Shown here piece by piece: positions 43,200-53,689 of a DNA stretch of 64,000 nucleotides. Every line of letters starts with the position of its first letter. Position 1 is the first letter of the stretch. The position numbers and the translations under genes are program-made. The stretch is from Sphaerosporella brunnea (Eukaryota; Ascomycota; Pezizomycetes; Pezizales; Pyronemataceae): assembly GCA_008704415.1 (NCBI GenBank), contig VXIS01000191.1, positions 27,430 through 91,429 of the forward strand, given 5' to 3'. The notes under the pieces were generated by a model, which searched no databases, was not told where the DNA came from, and saw only the letters and a list, made by a program, of their open reading frames with translations.

Positions 43200-44305
43200 G
43201 GACCGTTCCAGTGATCAACGCCGTCCCCGCCCAGTCCGAGTGATCAGCCCCGTTCATCGCAGCCCCGTCCGAGTGATCGGCCCCGTCCTCGCCACGTTCG
43301 AGTGAATAGCCAGCTCCGTCCACCGAGTGATCAACCCTGTCCCCATCACGATCAATTAATCAACCCCGTCCGTCCCCGCCCCGTCCGAGAGTTCGGCCCC
43401 GTCCACCCTGCGATCAGCCCCGCCCCGTCCGAGAGTTCGGCCCCGTCCACCCTGCGATCAGCCCCGTCCCGGCCGCGTTCGAGTCATCAACCCCGTCCAT
43501 CTCAGCCCCGTCCATCTCAGCCCCGCCCGAGTGATCAGGCGAGTCCCCGCCACGTACAAGTGATGAACCTCGTCCCCGCCACGTTCCAGTGATCGGCCCC
43601 GTCCATCGCCGGCCCGTCCGAATGGTTGGCCCCGTCCATCGCAGCCTCGTCCAGCGAGTGATCAACCGTTTGACCCCGTCCATCGCAGCCCCGTCCACCG
43701 AGTGATCGGGCCCGTCCAACGCCGCCCTCGCCCCGTCCGCATGATCGGCCTCGTCCACCGCCGCCCCGTTCGGGTGATCAACCCCATCCATCGCCGCCCC
43801 GTCCGAGTGATCGGCACCGTCCGTCAACGGAATGATCAATCCTTTGACCCATCCGGGTGATCGGCCCCGTCTATCGCCGCACTGTTCGAGTGATCGACCC
43901 CGTCCATCGCAGCCCCGTCCACCGTGTGATCAAGCCTGTCCGTCTCCGCCCCGGCCGAGTGATCCGCCCCGTACATCGCAGCCCCCCGAGTTATCGGCCC
44001 CGTCCAGCGAGTGATCAACCCCGTCAGTCTCCGCCCCGTCCAACTGATCAGCCCGTCCATCGCAGCCCCGGCCGAGTGATCAACCCCGTCCACCGAGTGA
44101 TTAATCCCGTCCATCCCAGACCCGTCCGAGCGATCAAAACCGTCCAGCGAGTGATTAGCCCCATCCCCGCCACGTTCGAGTGATGAATCCCGTCCCCGCC
44201 CCGTCCGAGTGATCAGGCCCGTTGATCGCAGCCCCGGCCGAGTGATCAACCCCGTCCACCGAGTGATTAATCCCGTCCGTCCCAGACCCGTCCGGATGAT
44301 CAACC
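43200..44305 (+). repeat. Minisatellite array 7
   Basis: C-rich units; a perfect tandem pair near 43395-43465 (GAGAGTTCGGCCCCGTCC). Ends at a copia LTR, the third array in this window bordered by a copia insertion. Confidence 0.92.
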
Positions 44306-44586
44306 TGTTGTAAGTAGCGTGAGCACACCTGGTTTTGCTTTTGTTATCAGGAGAGGAGAGTGAGGGTAGGTGATGCGGAGGATAAGACAAGCGTCGGATA
44401 GTTATTACCCCGAAGCCTCGCGACGGTATAATTAATTTCCGATCAGTAATAGCGATAGTAAAAGGAGGCTTTCCTTTTGATCTTCATTCAGTACAATACA
44501 AGCAATTAAGCCTTCCTCCCTTACTTGCTATCGCAGTTCAATCAACCGCGCTCTGATATCTTTCGCTCCCATTACCTTATTCGATA
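44306..44586 (+). repeat. LTR of a second copia family (about 281 bp)
   Basis: Begins TGTTGTAAGTAGCG and ends TTCGATA just before the primer site GGTTATGAGCCCGGG at 44587, the same half initiator-tRNA site as the first family. A TATAATTAATTT promoter-like stretch lies near 44429. The usual terminal CA reads TA. Sequence is otherwise unrelated to the 12-kb LTR. Confidence 0.72.
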
Positions 44587-44657
44587 GGTTATGAGCCCGG
44601 GTTCAGCAACCATCTAAACAACAACACCGATAACACAACCTGTCAACATCCACCGCA

Positions 44658-44765
44658 ATGTCTGATAACAACCAAGCCTCCACGATCGGCACCTTCACCA
44701 TGAAGTTTGACAGCCTCCCCAAGCTCCAAGGACAATCCAACTACCAAGTCTGGCACCGAGCTTGG
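44658..44765 (+). pseudogene. Copia gag N-terminus, truncated
   Basis: ATG in a good context (CCGCAATGTC) starts MSDNNQASTIGTFTMKFDSL then PKLQGQSNYQVWHRAW, the conserved beginning of copia gag (LxGxxNYxVWxxxM). After about 36 codons the sequence switches to a double-hairpin unit, so the rest of the element is gone. The junction could be a deletion or a later insertion. Confidence 0.75.
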
Positions 44766-44769
44766 CATT

Positions 44770-44847
44770 AAAAGACAGGGACCTGACCCACGGCCCATTC
44801 CCCGTGCAAACAGCCATTCCCTCGGAGAAGGAAGACCCACGGCCCGA
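44770..44847 (-). repeat. Double-hairpin repeat, variant inner loop
   Basis: Hairpin 1 is weakened (ACAGGG/GCCCAT). The inner segment CCATTCCCTCGGAGAAGGAAG resembles the 8123-8203 copy. Outer CCGTG/CACGG is intact. Confidence 0.7.
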
Positions 44848-45249
44848 ATGTCGCCGGCGCTCCAGATTGCTCTGGATCTTGGTGCTCTGACCGACAGGTT
44901 CAGCCGAGCCCCTGACGGTCCTTCTGCAGGGTCTTCTGGCCGCAACGAGCTCGACGCCCGTGATGCAGATCTGAACCGAAGGCTTCTGGTGGTCGGCGGC
45001 GTCAACACTGACTATAACCACTCACGAGTGAGATGGATGCAACAAATGGGAAAACATACCTTTAGCTCCAAGGCGAGCTTAAAAATCGGGGACCATATGC
45101 GCGCGATGTATATAGGGTGGGGCAGATAGGGAGCGCCAGTTCTCGGTGCGGATGGGTCCAAAGCTGCGCCACGTACCGATGGACACCGCGAGGAGACTGG
45201 TGCTGGGTGCAAACATAGGAGAACATACTTTGAGCTGGCAGGCGAGCCT

Positions 45250-45317
45250 AAAAAACAGGGACCTGACACACGCCCTTTTCCCCGTGTAACCAGTTCCAGA
45301 AGGAACCCTCGGACCGA
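45250..45317 (-). repeat. Double-hairpin repeat
   Basis: Hairpin 1 has one G-to-T change (CCCTTT). Inner stem GTTCCAGAAGGAAC. On the minus strand GCTCGCC..GTATGTTC, donor-like, follows. Confidence 0.8.
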
Positions 45318-45554
45318 TAGCGTCAACTCTTGGGGGAGGGGGGAGAAGAGTCGAGAGAGTTGGCCGAGAAGAAACAGGCGGTGAAACCGCGGTCCAGCAA
45401 GAGGTGCCGTGGCCGCCTGCTCCGAGAGAGACTGTTGCCAGTGTCGCGCTTTTGGGCTGCGGTCGTATCGATTTCTGCCTCGGCTCCGCGGTCGCCATGT
45501 CCTGGTCTGCAGCATTCACGCCAGTCGGGACATACCGTTCGTTCGAACGAGCGT

Positions 45555-45624
45555 AAAAAAACAGGGACCTTGCACACGCCCTGTTCCCCGTGCAAACAGT
45601 TCCAGAAGGAACCCACGGACCGAC
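45555..45624 (-). repeat. Double-hairpin repeat
   Basis: Consensus stems. Palindrome CGCTCGTTCGAACGAACG and GGTATGTCCC follow on the minus strand. Confidence 0.85.
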
Positions 45625-45659
45625 GGACCCAGATGACGCGATGCGGGGCAACAACCTAA

Positions 45660-46009
45660 CCCTAACCCAACTCCTTGTCCGCCGCCAGCTTTTTCGTCGC
45701 CGTAATGACCCGCTTGGCCTGCGCCCTCAGCTTCACATCCACCTTCCCAGGAAGAAGGTGGAGAGAGTGCGGAGCTGGGACGCCAATGTCCACAGTTTCA
45801 ACACCCACCGTGTCCCTACAGCATCATTTTGCATCAGCGAGGATGGCTATATCAAACAGGGTGACTTGGAACGTACCACAGTTCGACGAGCATCTTGACC
45901 CACCCGTTGGTGGTAATCGTCTTGCTGGCCACCAAGCGCCCCACACAGCCTGGGCACCGTATGGTTCTACCTGGATCCAACTCCGCAGACTCATCGCAAC
46001 GGCGGCGAG
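45660..46009 (-). pseudogene. Gene-family copy near 45.8 kb: two exons and a 61-nt intron
   Basis: On the minus strand RLVASKTITTNGWVKMLVEL ends at donor GTACGTTCC. Intron 45816-45876 ends CTGTAG, at the same position as in copy II. The next exon reads DTVGVETVDIGVPAPHSLHL then DVKLRAQAKRVITATKKLAA to ADKELG and a stop. The segment upstream of RLVASK is replaced by a hairpin-containing unit, so the 5' exon is broken. This copy supplies the clearest second exon of the family. Confidence 0.6.
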
Positions 46010-46085
46010 GAAAAGGGAACCCTGCGACGCCCGTTTCCCCGTGCAAACATTTGTTCACTGTGAAGGAGAACAACCCACGGACCGA
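46010..46085 (-). repeat. Double-hairpin repeat with compensated stems
   Basis: Hairpin 1 is replaced by GGGAA..TTCCC and the inner stem by TTGTTC..GAACAA. Both differ in sequence from the consensus yet remain paired, and CCGTG/CACGG is unchanged. Confidence 0.82.
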
Positions 46086-46560
46086 CCGAGCGCGATGTCC
46101 GCGTTGAATATGCGACCGCCTGTGGGTGATGTCAGCTTTCTGCCGCATGAAGAAGTTGTCGCTACTGGTCAATCGCGCGTCCGAACAAGATGACCTCCTG
46201 ATAGGGTGTAAACCGTCTGTGGGATACACGTACCATTCAACGGCATCCGCAGGATGTCAGAAGGGAAGAGCAGTATGAAAGAAGCAAGAGTGTGAATATG
46301 GGTTCGCGAGGGTGGTATCGCCTAGCCAGTCGCAGGATGTTAGGAAGAGCAAAGCAGAGGTGGGAGTTACGTTGCGAACAGCGGGATGGATGGTGGTGCT
46401 GAAGGAGAGTTGACGCGTCGCGTCTGTGGAAGTTGGCAAAGAACTGTCTGCCAGCGCGCCTTACTCGTGTCAGTCAAGGTCAAGTAAGAGGAGTTGCGAG
46501 GAGGGGTATACAATAGCAGGTGAATCGGCGCGGTATAGCAACGTGCCGCAGATGGGAGCT
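46086..46560 (-). repeat. Segment shared (inverted) with 51340-51690
   Basis: On the minus strand it reads like 51340-51690: CTCTCCTTCAGC.., CTGCTCTTCCCTTCTGACxT, CCAxxxGATGCC, then an intron-like stretch (donor GTACGTGTATCCC) leading into the hairpin unit. A 5'-exon/intron module present in two copies. Confidence 0.6.
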
Positions 46561-46899
46561 TCGTGGGTGACAGCAGTGCCGGTGTGCAGTCGCGGAGTGG
46601 ATTGAGGAACGTCACAACAACAAAAGTGTCTATTTCAACATCTCGGTGTGGTGCGAAACAGGTTAGACAAGAAATAGATACGATCACTGATATTGCTATC
46701 TTGAGCTGGTTATGTCAGTTGTCCATGTGCGAGTATAGAAAACGTATATCTCACAGGGTGATCTCTACGCGCGCAACACGTCCCGTGATTGAAGCACGAC
46801 TTTCCCCCCTAGCTTCTCCAGAGTGAGATCTATGCGTACAACAGATCCCACAATTGAAGCACCTTCCCCACTTGCCCCCTTCCTCTTCTCCACTGCTCA

Positions 46900-47269
46900 C
46901 CTCACCAACTTACACGCGACGAAAACTTCACCAAGGAAGAAACTACAAACGCAAGCAAGGTAAGCGCACCTGCCCTGTCCCCGTATAATCACCTCAACGG
47001 ATTCGGCATGAATGGCGACTTTGTTTCGTGGCTAACATGACCAGATGGGAAATTGCGCATACAAAGACCTCTTTGAGCACCTGTGCATCGACACCTCCGA
47101 ACACCCGAAGCTGTCCATTGTGCTGGAGCACGACTTCCTCGAACACGAGAAGTCGTTGTCCAATCACACGAAGTGGAGCAAAGTGTTGGTGGAGCGCTTG
47201 GTAGCCAGCAAGACGATTACCACCGACGAGTGGTTCAAGAACGCCGAGTCATTCGAGCTTGCTAGATAG
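46900..47269 (+). pseudogene. Gene-family copy IV: 5'UTR intron and TKWSK exon
   Basis: A pyrimidine-rich, ACTTACACGCGACG-containing leader is joined by an 85-nt intron (46960-47044; donor GTAAGC, branch GCTAAC at 47031, acceptor ACCAG) directly to the ATG at 47045. The exon reads MGNCAYKDLFEHLCIDTSEH, LSIVLEHDFLEHEKSLSN and HTKWSKVLVERLVASKTITT. It aligns with copy II until EWFKNAE, then ends at a stop at 47267-47269. Transposon sequence separates it from the coiled-coil exon at 48.2 kb. Function unknown. Confidence 0.6.
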
Positions 47270-47639
47270 CACGAGGTTTCGCTCAAGTTGACTGCGCGTC
47301 CTACAACCACCCCGCTCCCCCCCCTCCCGCTCGCCGTCCCAACTCCGAAACCTCGACTTCACGGACAACCTCACGGATGTCAGCCAACCAGCAGCCCGCG
47401 CTCAGCGCACGTATGGAAGAAGATGCGATGCGAGCATTCAACATAGACCTCAGTGGACGTTGGGTAAGGAGCTGCCTGCATTTCTCACCGATGATAATGG
47501 CTCTAGATACATTGCATGCTGACGGTTTGGCGCGGACGCTCAATGCACAGGAACGACACGTTATTTGTGCGAACCCCCGGTGGACTTAAAGGCTGACCCG
47601 CTTCACTGGTAGAAGCTCAATGAGCACCGATTCCTGACT

Positions 47640-47832
47640 CTTGCAAGAATGACACGAGATTGCCTTGCAGTATGTGCCTCCAGCGTACCCTGCGAGCAAC
47701 TTTCTCAGTGGCTGGTGACATACTCACCAAGAAGCGGAACCGTCTTCTCGAAGAGTCGAGTAGCATTCTTACACTGTTCACGCGTTGGTTGAAGGAGACG
47801 GATGTGAAACCCGGGGGGAAAACGAGGGTATG
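47640..47832 (+). pseudogene. hAT transposase C-terminal relic inserted in copy IV
   Basis: ASSVPCEQ in one frame is followed after a frameshift by FSVAGDILTKKRNRLLEESS then LTLFTRWLKETD, the hAT dimerisation signature. A near-identical motif occurs at 19200-19290. Its 3' flank (47860-47960) is repeated at 25975-26085. Confidence 0.65.
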
Positions 47833-48205
47833 AGGAGGCGGTGAAAGAACGAACGCCGACTGGTGAAACTATACAGAACGCTCAGAGTGACCATGATCCA
47901 GCGTAGGGTGTTGAATCGGACGTGCAAGCTTCGCTGAACTCTCTCAGACTTATCCGATTGATTTGTGTACTTTATACTCTCATAGATAATGTACATCGCC
48001 CTGCAACAGCTCCCGCGTGCGTCAAAATGTGATTTTACATATGGCGGGCTCAAGCTTTAGCTCGAGCTCATGCTTCTCCGGCTCCAGCTCATGCCGCTCC
48101 GGCTCGGGCTCGCGAGTCGGGCGTCAAAATCACACGAGCGGACTCGAGTCCACCCTGCGCTCGACTGGACTCCGCTCGTGCGCAACACTACTCTCAGCTC
48201 TGCAC

Positions 48206-48662
48206 TCTCTCCACCTGCTTCTCAAGAAGAAGGTGCTTGAGAAGAAGATGGATGGGAAGGAAGCTGGCCAGACTCGCGCCGATGCCGCAATACTCGAAAA
48301 AGAGGCGGCGAAGGAACTCATCGCACTCGAAATAGAGACGGCCAACGTGAAATTGGCGAGAGAGAAACTCCTGCTCGAGTAGGCCGTTGCTGGTAGCTCA
48401 CGTTCCCCCTCTCTGACCGCCGCTTCCCCCGCCACGTCTATCTCCGCCGACGTCACCACCGCCGCGCCGTCCGCCGTCGTCTTCCCCGCCGAGGGTGCTG
48501 CTATCACTGCCGCCGACTCCGCCCCCTCCGCCGACTCCGCTGCCTCCACAGCCTCCATCGCCCCCTATCGCCCAGGTTGGGTTCGGCCGAAAGCAGGTTC
48601 CCGGATATGGGTCGCGCTGAGCCACAGCGCCGCCTGCGTCTGTTTCCGGCTGTGAGTGGGAA
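48206..48662 (+). pseudogene. Gene-family copy IV: coiled-coil exon with one nonsense codon
   Basis: After acceptor CTCTCAG the frame reads LHSLHLLLKKKVLEKK, EAGQTRADAAILEKEAAKEL and IALEIETANVKLAREKLLLE. TAG at 48380-48382 stands where other copies have Gln or Arg (consistent with CAG to TAG). The same frame continues AVAGSSRSPSLTAASPATSI and an Ala/Ser/Pro-rich tail to a stop near 48656. The first half is a strong coiled coil. This is the best-preserved version of this exon. Confidence 0.6.
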
Positions 48663-49342
48663 CCCGCGAAGGTAAGTGCGGCTCGAATTTCGTTTATTTC
48701 AACTTGCACTTTTCGATTTCAAAATAAGTTGTTTTTTGGTTCGTGGGCAGTCAGTGAATGCGTGCTTGTCGTCGTGCCAATCCAATCGAAGCGCGCGTAC
48801 ATATGGCCTTGGATCAAAGTAGGCGAGTGCTGTTGAAACTCAACGACGTCACATCACGCCCGTCGCATTCACCAATGACTACATTTGGGGCGTATCTCGC
48901 CCCGCTTCATTACCACGTTGAGGAGCCCTAGAGCGCGATTCTGATGTCAATTGACGGCCAGCACGAGGTTTTATATTGGCAGGTGGTGGGGCGAGCGGTA
49001 TGGAGGCGGAGATTGCGGCCATATCTCAAGTTCCCAACCAGCGGAAGCGCCGCAAGCCCGGCGGCGGCGGCAGTAGATTCAGCCTGTTCAGCAACTGTAC
49101 GACACTTCCTCCCACGTCAGGATATGGCCAGATACAGCTCGTGAGGTAGCACGAGGAGGGCGGGCGAATTCCGCTATATCTCAACCAAGAGAATTCTAGT
49201 CGGTAGGCTACGTCCGTACTAGTGGCCGCATGAGACGCAGAAAGAGATTTGAGCAGCGCTTTTGGGTGCTTCTTTCAACGACCCGTCATTGTCTTGTAGG
49301 AGCTTTCGGTTCGCGTGTTTTCCATCACGGGAATCGCGGTTT
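48663..49342. other. No recognised gene
   Basis: Short ORFs only; no repeats shared with other parts of the window were noticed. Confidence 0.35.
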
Positions 49343-49981
49343 TCACGGAGGAAAGGGGGCCATGACATCGTTGCAAACAAGTAATGGTTGTCTGACAAAA
49401 ACACACAAATGATTGATTTCTTCGTGGAAAATTCAGGGCCCCGTCATCTCCACATCACGGCGTTCACGTTGCCATTTCCTCAACCACATACACACCACGA
49501 CACCATCTAGCTTTAGAACTGTCAGCAGCGTGTTGCTATACCTGTCGGCTGAATGTCATCTCACCTGTCAATCTCCATCCGAGCGGCGGCCTCGGCGAGT
49601 TCCTTCTTGGCTGCCCTGTTGCGGAGCCGGAGCTGAGCGGCAGCCTCGGCGCGTTCCTTCATGGCAGAGAGGTAGCAGAGCCGGAGCTCAGCGGTAGTCA
49701 CCTCGAGGGCCGCGGCGTCTTGGCGGACTTCGGCGGCGGCGAGCTCCTCGTTGGCGGCGTTCATGACCTCCGCCGCGGCAGCCATTTCGATGCCGGCAGC
49801 GTCGCTGCGGGCCTCGCTCGCAGCGGGTTCCTCGTTGGCGGCGCCAAAGCGCGACATCTCGTTATCCATCTGATGACGTTAGCCAGATTACGCCCACAAC
49901 GGTGATCGATTGGCACGATAGGATGATCCGCAGACAGGGCTTCGACGCAGTTGCCATTCAACAGCAATGAGAGTGGCTTAC
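49343..49981 (-). CDS. Possible intact spliced coiled-coil gene (117 codons), same family
   Basis: A 112-nt 5'UTR intron (49870-49981; donor GTAAGC, branch GCTAAC at 49878-49883, acceptor ATCAG) ends directly at the ATG, the same architecture as copy IV. Exon 1 (49565-49869) reads MDNEMSRFGAANEEPAASEA and repeats of AAxEVxxDAAxxE, then LRLRNRAAKKELAEAAARME. It ends at consensus donor CAG/GTGAGA. An acceptor TTTTGTCAG at 49392 would add 15 residues before TGA (49343-49345), giving 117 residues. The exon is Ala/Glu-rich with predicted continuous coiled coil. Splicing is inferred; without it, TGA follows at once (103 codons). Confidence 0.55.
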
Positions 49982-50164
49982 CTTTTGTCGTGATGTGGGT
50001 GTATTCGGAACGTAGTCGTGGATGTCGCGTGTAAAGGTGAGGAGCTGGGCAGGTGCGGTAGGTCGTACGTGTTGGTGAAGGTTCGTTGATGTAGGACGAG
50101 CAAGTGACGTTTGGTAGTGAACGTGTTGTCTGAAGAAGAAGAAGGAGGCTATCTACCCGTCGCT

Positions 50165-50171
50165 CCTTATA
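50165..50171 (-). promoter_or_regulatory. TATA box for the 49.3-50.0 kb gene
   Basis: TATAAGG on the minus strand, followed by a CT-rich stretch and a CAAC/CACC-rich leader of about 180 bases running to the 5' splice donor. Confidence 0.6.
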
Positions 50172-50682
50172 TCCTTTTCGTGCCTCACTGTCGTGCACTC
50201 CTCCCTAGACCCGAACCCTACATTGAACCCTACAGTTGATCTATGTACGTTCCAGCACCCATCCTCACTCTTACCTATATCTTATACAGTAGAGTCTCTA
50301 TATAAGAATACGGTCATAGGTGACGCAGCGAGGACAACCTGCCCGGAACCACGTCAAAATGCGCTGGCCAACGATGGTTGACTTGTCGATGTAGGAATAG
50401 CAGGTGTTTGCTATTTGTGCTCTCATTGAACATACCACATGTCCTGCTGCTCCGCTACGTACTCGTTCGAGGCCGCGCATGAGCCCAGGTTCGTGTTAGG
50501 TAACACGTGCGTGGCATATAACTGATGATCGATTGCCGAAATACGTTCCTGTTTTCGGTGCGGTGAGCACGATTAAAGGGTACGACAGCGTGTCAATCAT
50601 GTTCTTAAACACTGGCGGTACGACCGGAAGGCGAGAATGAACAGAGTCAGACAATACAGACGGATACTGCACTGGCCGAATA
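50172..50682. other. Nothing recognised
   Basis: No gene or shared repeat seen between the promoter and the 142-bp MITE. Confidence 0.35.
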
Positions 50683-50824
50683 GTCCCGCTCAGACGGGCG
50701 TATTTGACTCGGATATCCGAATTTTCAACCGGCTGTTTATCGATGTCTGTAAGCCATTTGACGCCGAAACTGGCCTTAAATCCATAAACGTCGAAAAAAA
50801 TATAAACGCCTGTCTGAGCGGCCC
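50683..50824 (-). mobile_element. 142-bp MITE with TA target site (copy 2, inverted)
   Basis: Exactly the same length as 42067-42208, with the interior (TTTATGGATTTAAGGCCAGT, TGGCTTACAGACAT) almost identical in opposite orientation. TA precedes it at 50681-50682; the right flank reads TG, so one target base has changed. Confidence 0.88.
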
Positions 50825-51339
50825 TGATTGCGGTCAAGGATACTTCGAAACACATCGATGCTGCGGCTGTGCTAGCATCACCTCCCCTGATTCAGTCGCG
50901 GTGCACGTGCGGGCTGAGTGAAAGTGCTAACCTCTAACGTTCCGTTATTCAGCGGTGGTTTGAACATCGATACTCGCGGCTTTATGGAGCTACGCCCTGT
51001 CGCCGCGTATTGGATGCCTGCTGTGAGGTCGCTGCGCATCCGCTTACCCAGCCTATCGTCAACCCGGCTTCACCGGTCAGGCGTCTTGGCTTCCAGGACC
51101 TCCGAGCCAACACGCTGTGAATCCATCAAAGACTCGAATATGCCCGCGTGAACATCCGATTTGGTTTTGTCGACGGGGGCTGAGTGCTGCGCAGAGAGCG
51201 AGTGAGGGGCTGCCTGATGTGTTTTTTTCCACGCTCAAAATGAACAACCGCCTTCGACGTTCCTTTCGCACCAACCGTCGACATCCCGTAACTTTACGAC
51301 GCGCGCTACATCGTGCCTGGACGTTGACTGACACGAGGA

Positions 51340-51690
51340 AGGCGTGCTCGCTGTTATGTCATCGCGAACTTCATCAATTGCGACGACGCGTCAACTCTCC
51401 TTCAGCCCCACTATCGATCCCGCTGTCCCGCAACGTTGCTTCCACCTCTGTGCTGCCACTGGATAGGCGATGCTACACCAGCCCCACCTCCACGTTACGG
51501 AGCCCTCTCCACACCCTGCCTTGCTTCATGCTGCTCTTCCCTTCTGACGTCCAGCGCATGCCTTTCAATGGTAGGTTTATCCCACGCGCAATAGACACGC
51601 TGTTTACCGGTGGCGACAACCTCTGCACGTGGCAGAAAGCTAACACCGCTCACAGGCAGTCGCATAATCAAGGCGCACAGCGCGCTCGGT
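51340..51690 (+). repeat. 5'-exon/intron module, inverted copy at 46086-46560
   Basis: ATG at 51530 (MLLFPSDVQRMPFN) is followed by donor GTAGGT at 51571, branch GCTAAC and acceptor GGCAG near 51659. The hairpin unit follows 27 bases into the next exon. The conserved splice signals in both copies suggest it was once expressed. 50825-51340 shows nothing else recognisable. Confidence 0.5.
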
Positions 51691-51760
51691 CCGTGGGTTG
51701 TTTTCCTTCGCAGGGAACAACTGGTTGCACGGGGAACCAGGGTGTGTGTAAGGTCCCTGT
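51686..51760 (+). repeat. Double-hairpin repeat, opposite orientation, compensated stem
   Basis: Reverse orientation of the others. The inner stem is GTTGTTTTCC..GGGAACAAC, longer and different in sequence but paired. Outer CCGTG/CACGG and hairpin 1 (CCAGGG/CCCTG) are kept. Confidence 0.82.
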
Positions 51761-52154
51761 TCGTCAGGCTCGTTCAGGCGAACGGTAGGTCCCTGATGTG
51801 CTCCGATACACGAATCTCATTGTTCACTTTCCAGCCGCAGACGAGAGATGGCCACGGCGGATCTTCGGAGAACGTCGAAATGCCCGCCGCCCGAAAGCGC
51901 GATACGACCCCCTCTCCCCAAGCGTTCACTCCTTCGGTCCGTGGGTCTTTCCTCTGCGCCACAAGGTGCTAAACAACCTGCTGTTGCCGCAACTCCATGA
52001 GAAACCACAGTTTTGCCTGTTGTACCTGCGGTCGCTTCAGCTATAGAATGCCATACTGCCGGGAGGATGCTGCCAAGGACAGTCGGATGACAGTTGGAGA
52101 TGAGATTCATTCGCAGGAGCCGACCAGCGACATACCATTCGCCCGCACGAGCCT

Positions 52155-52223
52155 AAAAAAAACGGGGACCTTACTCACGCCCTGTTCCCCGTGCAAACAG
52201 TTCCAGAAGGAACCCACGGACCG
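52155..52223 (-). repeat. Double-hairpin repeat
   Basis: Hairpin 1 has one change (ACGGGG); inner stem GTTCCAGAAGGAAC. Confidence 0.83.
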
Positions 52224-52249
52224 ATGGTGTGAACACCGACTCAATTCTT

Positions 52250-52560
52250 AGGGGAGAGGCGAGATCGGCGCCTGACTGGCCGCGCCGGGGACATATCGAA
52301 AGCGATAGTTGGCGGGGGGCGAGACTTCCCAGCTGCCTCCTGAAGTTTGACTCCCTTGGTGTGAAGTTTAATGAACAGCCTCTCCTCGGCTGCAGCAGAG
52401 GTGCGAGTCTGGCCGGCTGTGGCCTCGGGGGCAGCCCCCTCGGTGCGGATCTCCGCCGCAGCCATCACCTGGTCTGCGGCATCGACGTGGGTCGTGTATT
52501 GGACCCGATCAGAAACATTCGGTAAGCTCGAACGACCACAAAAAAAACAGGGACCATACA
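52250..52560 (-). pseudogene. Ala-rich coiled-coil exon of the multicopy family
   Basis: The minus-strand frame reads THVDAADQVMAAAEIRTEGA, PEATAGQTRTSAAAEERLFI and KLHTKGVKLQEAAGKSR. The VDAADQ start is shared with minus-strand exons near 6000, 8030, 8610, 44990 and 45500. It continues about 30 more residues to a stop. The neighbouring exons have not been recovered. Confidence 0.45.
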
Positions 52561-52606
52561 CACGCCCTGATCCCCGTGCAAACAGGCTCTCCCTCGGTGC
52601 GAACGG
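52541..52606 (-). repeat. Double-hairpin repeat, truncated second hairpin
   Basis: Hairpin 1 is present (ACAGGG/CCCTGA). The second ends in CTCTCCCTCGGTGCGAACGG without the CACGG arm. Confidence 0.65.
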
Positions 52607-52667
52607 CTGAGTTTGATGTCCTTCGTCTGCTCAATCCTGCATGGCACCATCTACATGCAGTGTTGCA

Positions 52668-53517
52668 CACGAGACGAGGATTCTCGCCGAGGGTCTCGGT
52701 CTCGCGAGAATCGTGCGGTCTCGAAATGTCTCGCCGGTCTCGTGACAGTCTCGACAATTCTCAATTGTTCTCGTCGTCTCGCAAACGTTCACGCTGCTAT
52801 GATGCCGCTGCTGTTGTTTCGGGAGCCGGAGGCATAGCGCGGGACCTTAAGAGTCTGCAGGGCGCGGCGTGGGCATGCTGACGCAATGATGTCAGCAAGA
52901 GAATGACGAGCGAAGAGACCAGATTTTCCCATCCGACGAGCCTGGCAGTGATCAGCAGTGAGTAGTGCTTGGAACTGTGGCCTGGGACCGCAGTGCGATG
53001 ATAGGAAAAGGGAAAGGGTTGAAGTGGGAGCGGCATGCATTGTGCAGACATCAAGCTCGCATGGCCCCCGAGACTCTGCAGGCCATCATCACGTTGCGCG
53101 CATGGTGGAATGAGGGCGTTCTAGGGTTTGATTCAGTCGTTGCCAGTGCATAGGGATGCGGTGGAGGTTGAGGATCAGCGGTGAAGTGTTCTTTGTGTTC
53201 TTTGTGGCGCGGCATGTACACAATTGCTATTGTACGGAGATAGTGTCTGCAATGGGATTTTTGAAAACGGTCGTCACGGCCGGAGGGGCTGACGCTCCGC
53301 CAAAACTCGGTTTGCTTTCGCTAGTTCATCACCACAGTGCCGGACTTCAAGCACCAGCTGTTGCAATATGCTGATTTTGCCTGCAGGTTTCTAATCATGA
53401 GAGTCTCGCCTGAACGCGGTCCTTCTCGGCTAGCCTCGGCATTCTCGAGCGGTCTCAGCAGTCCGCGACGTGTCTCGTCGTTCTCAGTCTCGTCTCGGTG
53501 TCTCGTGTGCATCACTG
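52668..53517 (+). mobile_element. hAT element of the GTCTCG family, 850 bp, perfect 8-bp TSD
   Basis: Ends CAGTGTTGCACACGAGAC and, reversed, CAGTGATGCACACGAGAC agree at 17 of 18 positions. TCTACATG occurs on both sides (52660-52667 and 53518-53525), an exact hAT duplication. A fragment of the transposase dimerisation domain (RMAPETLQAIITLRAWWNEG) lies at about 53040-53110. The ends are rich in GTCTCG repeats. Non-autonomous; the clean TSD points to relatively late movement. Confidence 0.93.
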
Positions 53518-53689
53518 TCTACATGCAGGCGGTTCCTCGGGAAAAATTTCCAGTATGGGGTCATGACGATAGACGGTGAATCTTGACTGCCCACAACTCC
53601 ATTTATCATTACCAGAGTATTCCCACAGGGTTCAAAGCACCCAATACACCTACTAAATGCTCAGGTATTGTATAATACGACATCGATGT

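Noticed and set aside
47045..47269. Complete 74-residue gene
   Set aside because: It aligns with exon 1 of a longer multi-exon family and ends where transposon sequence begins; treated as a truncated exon.
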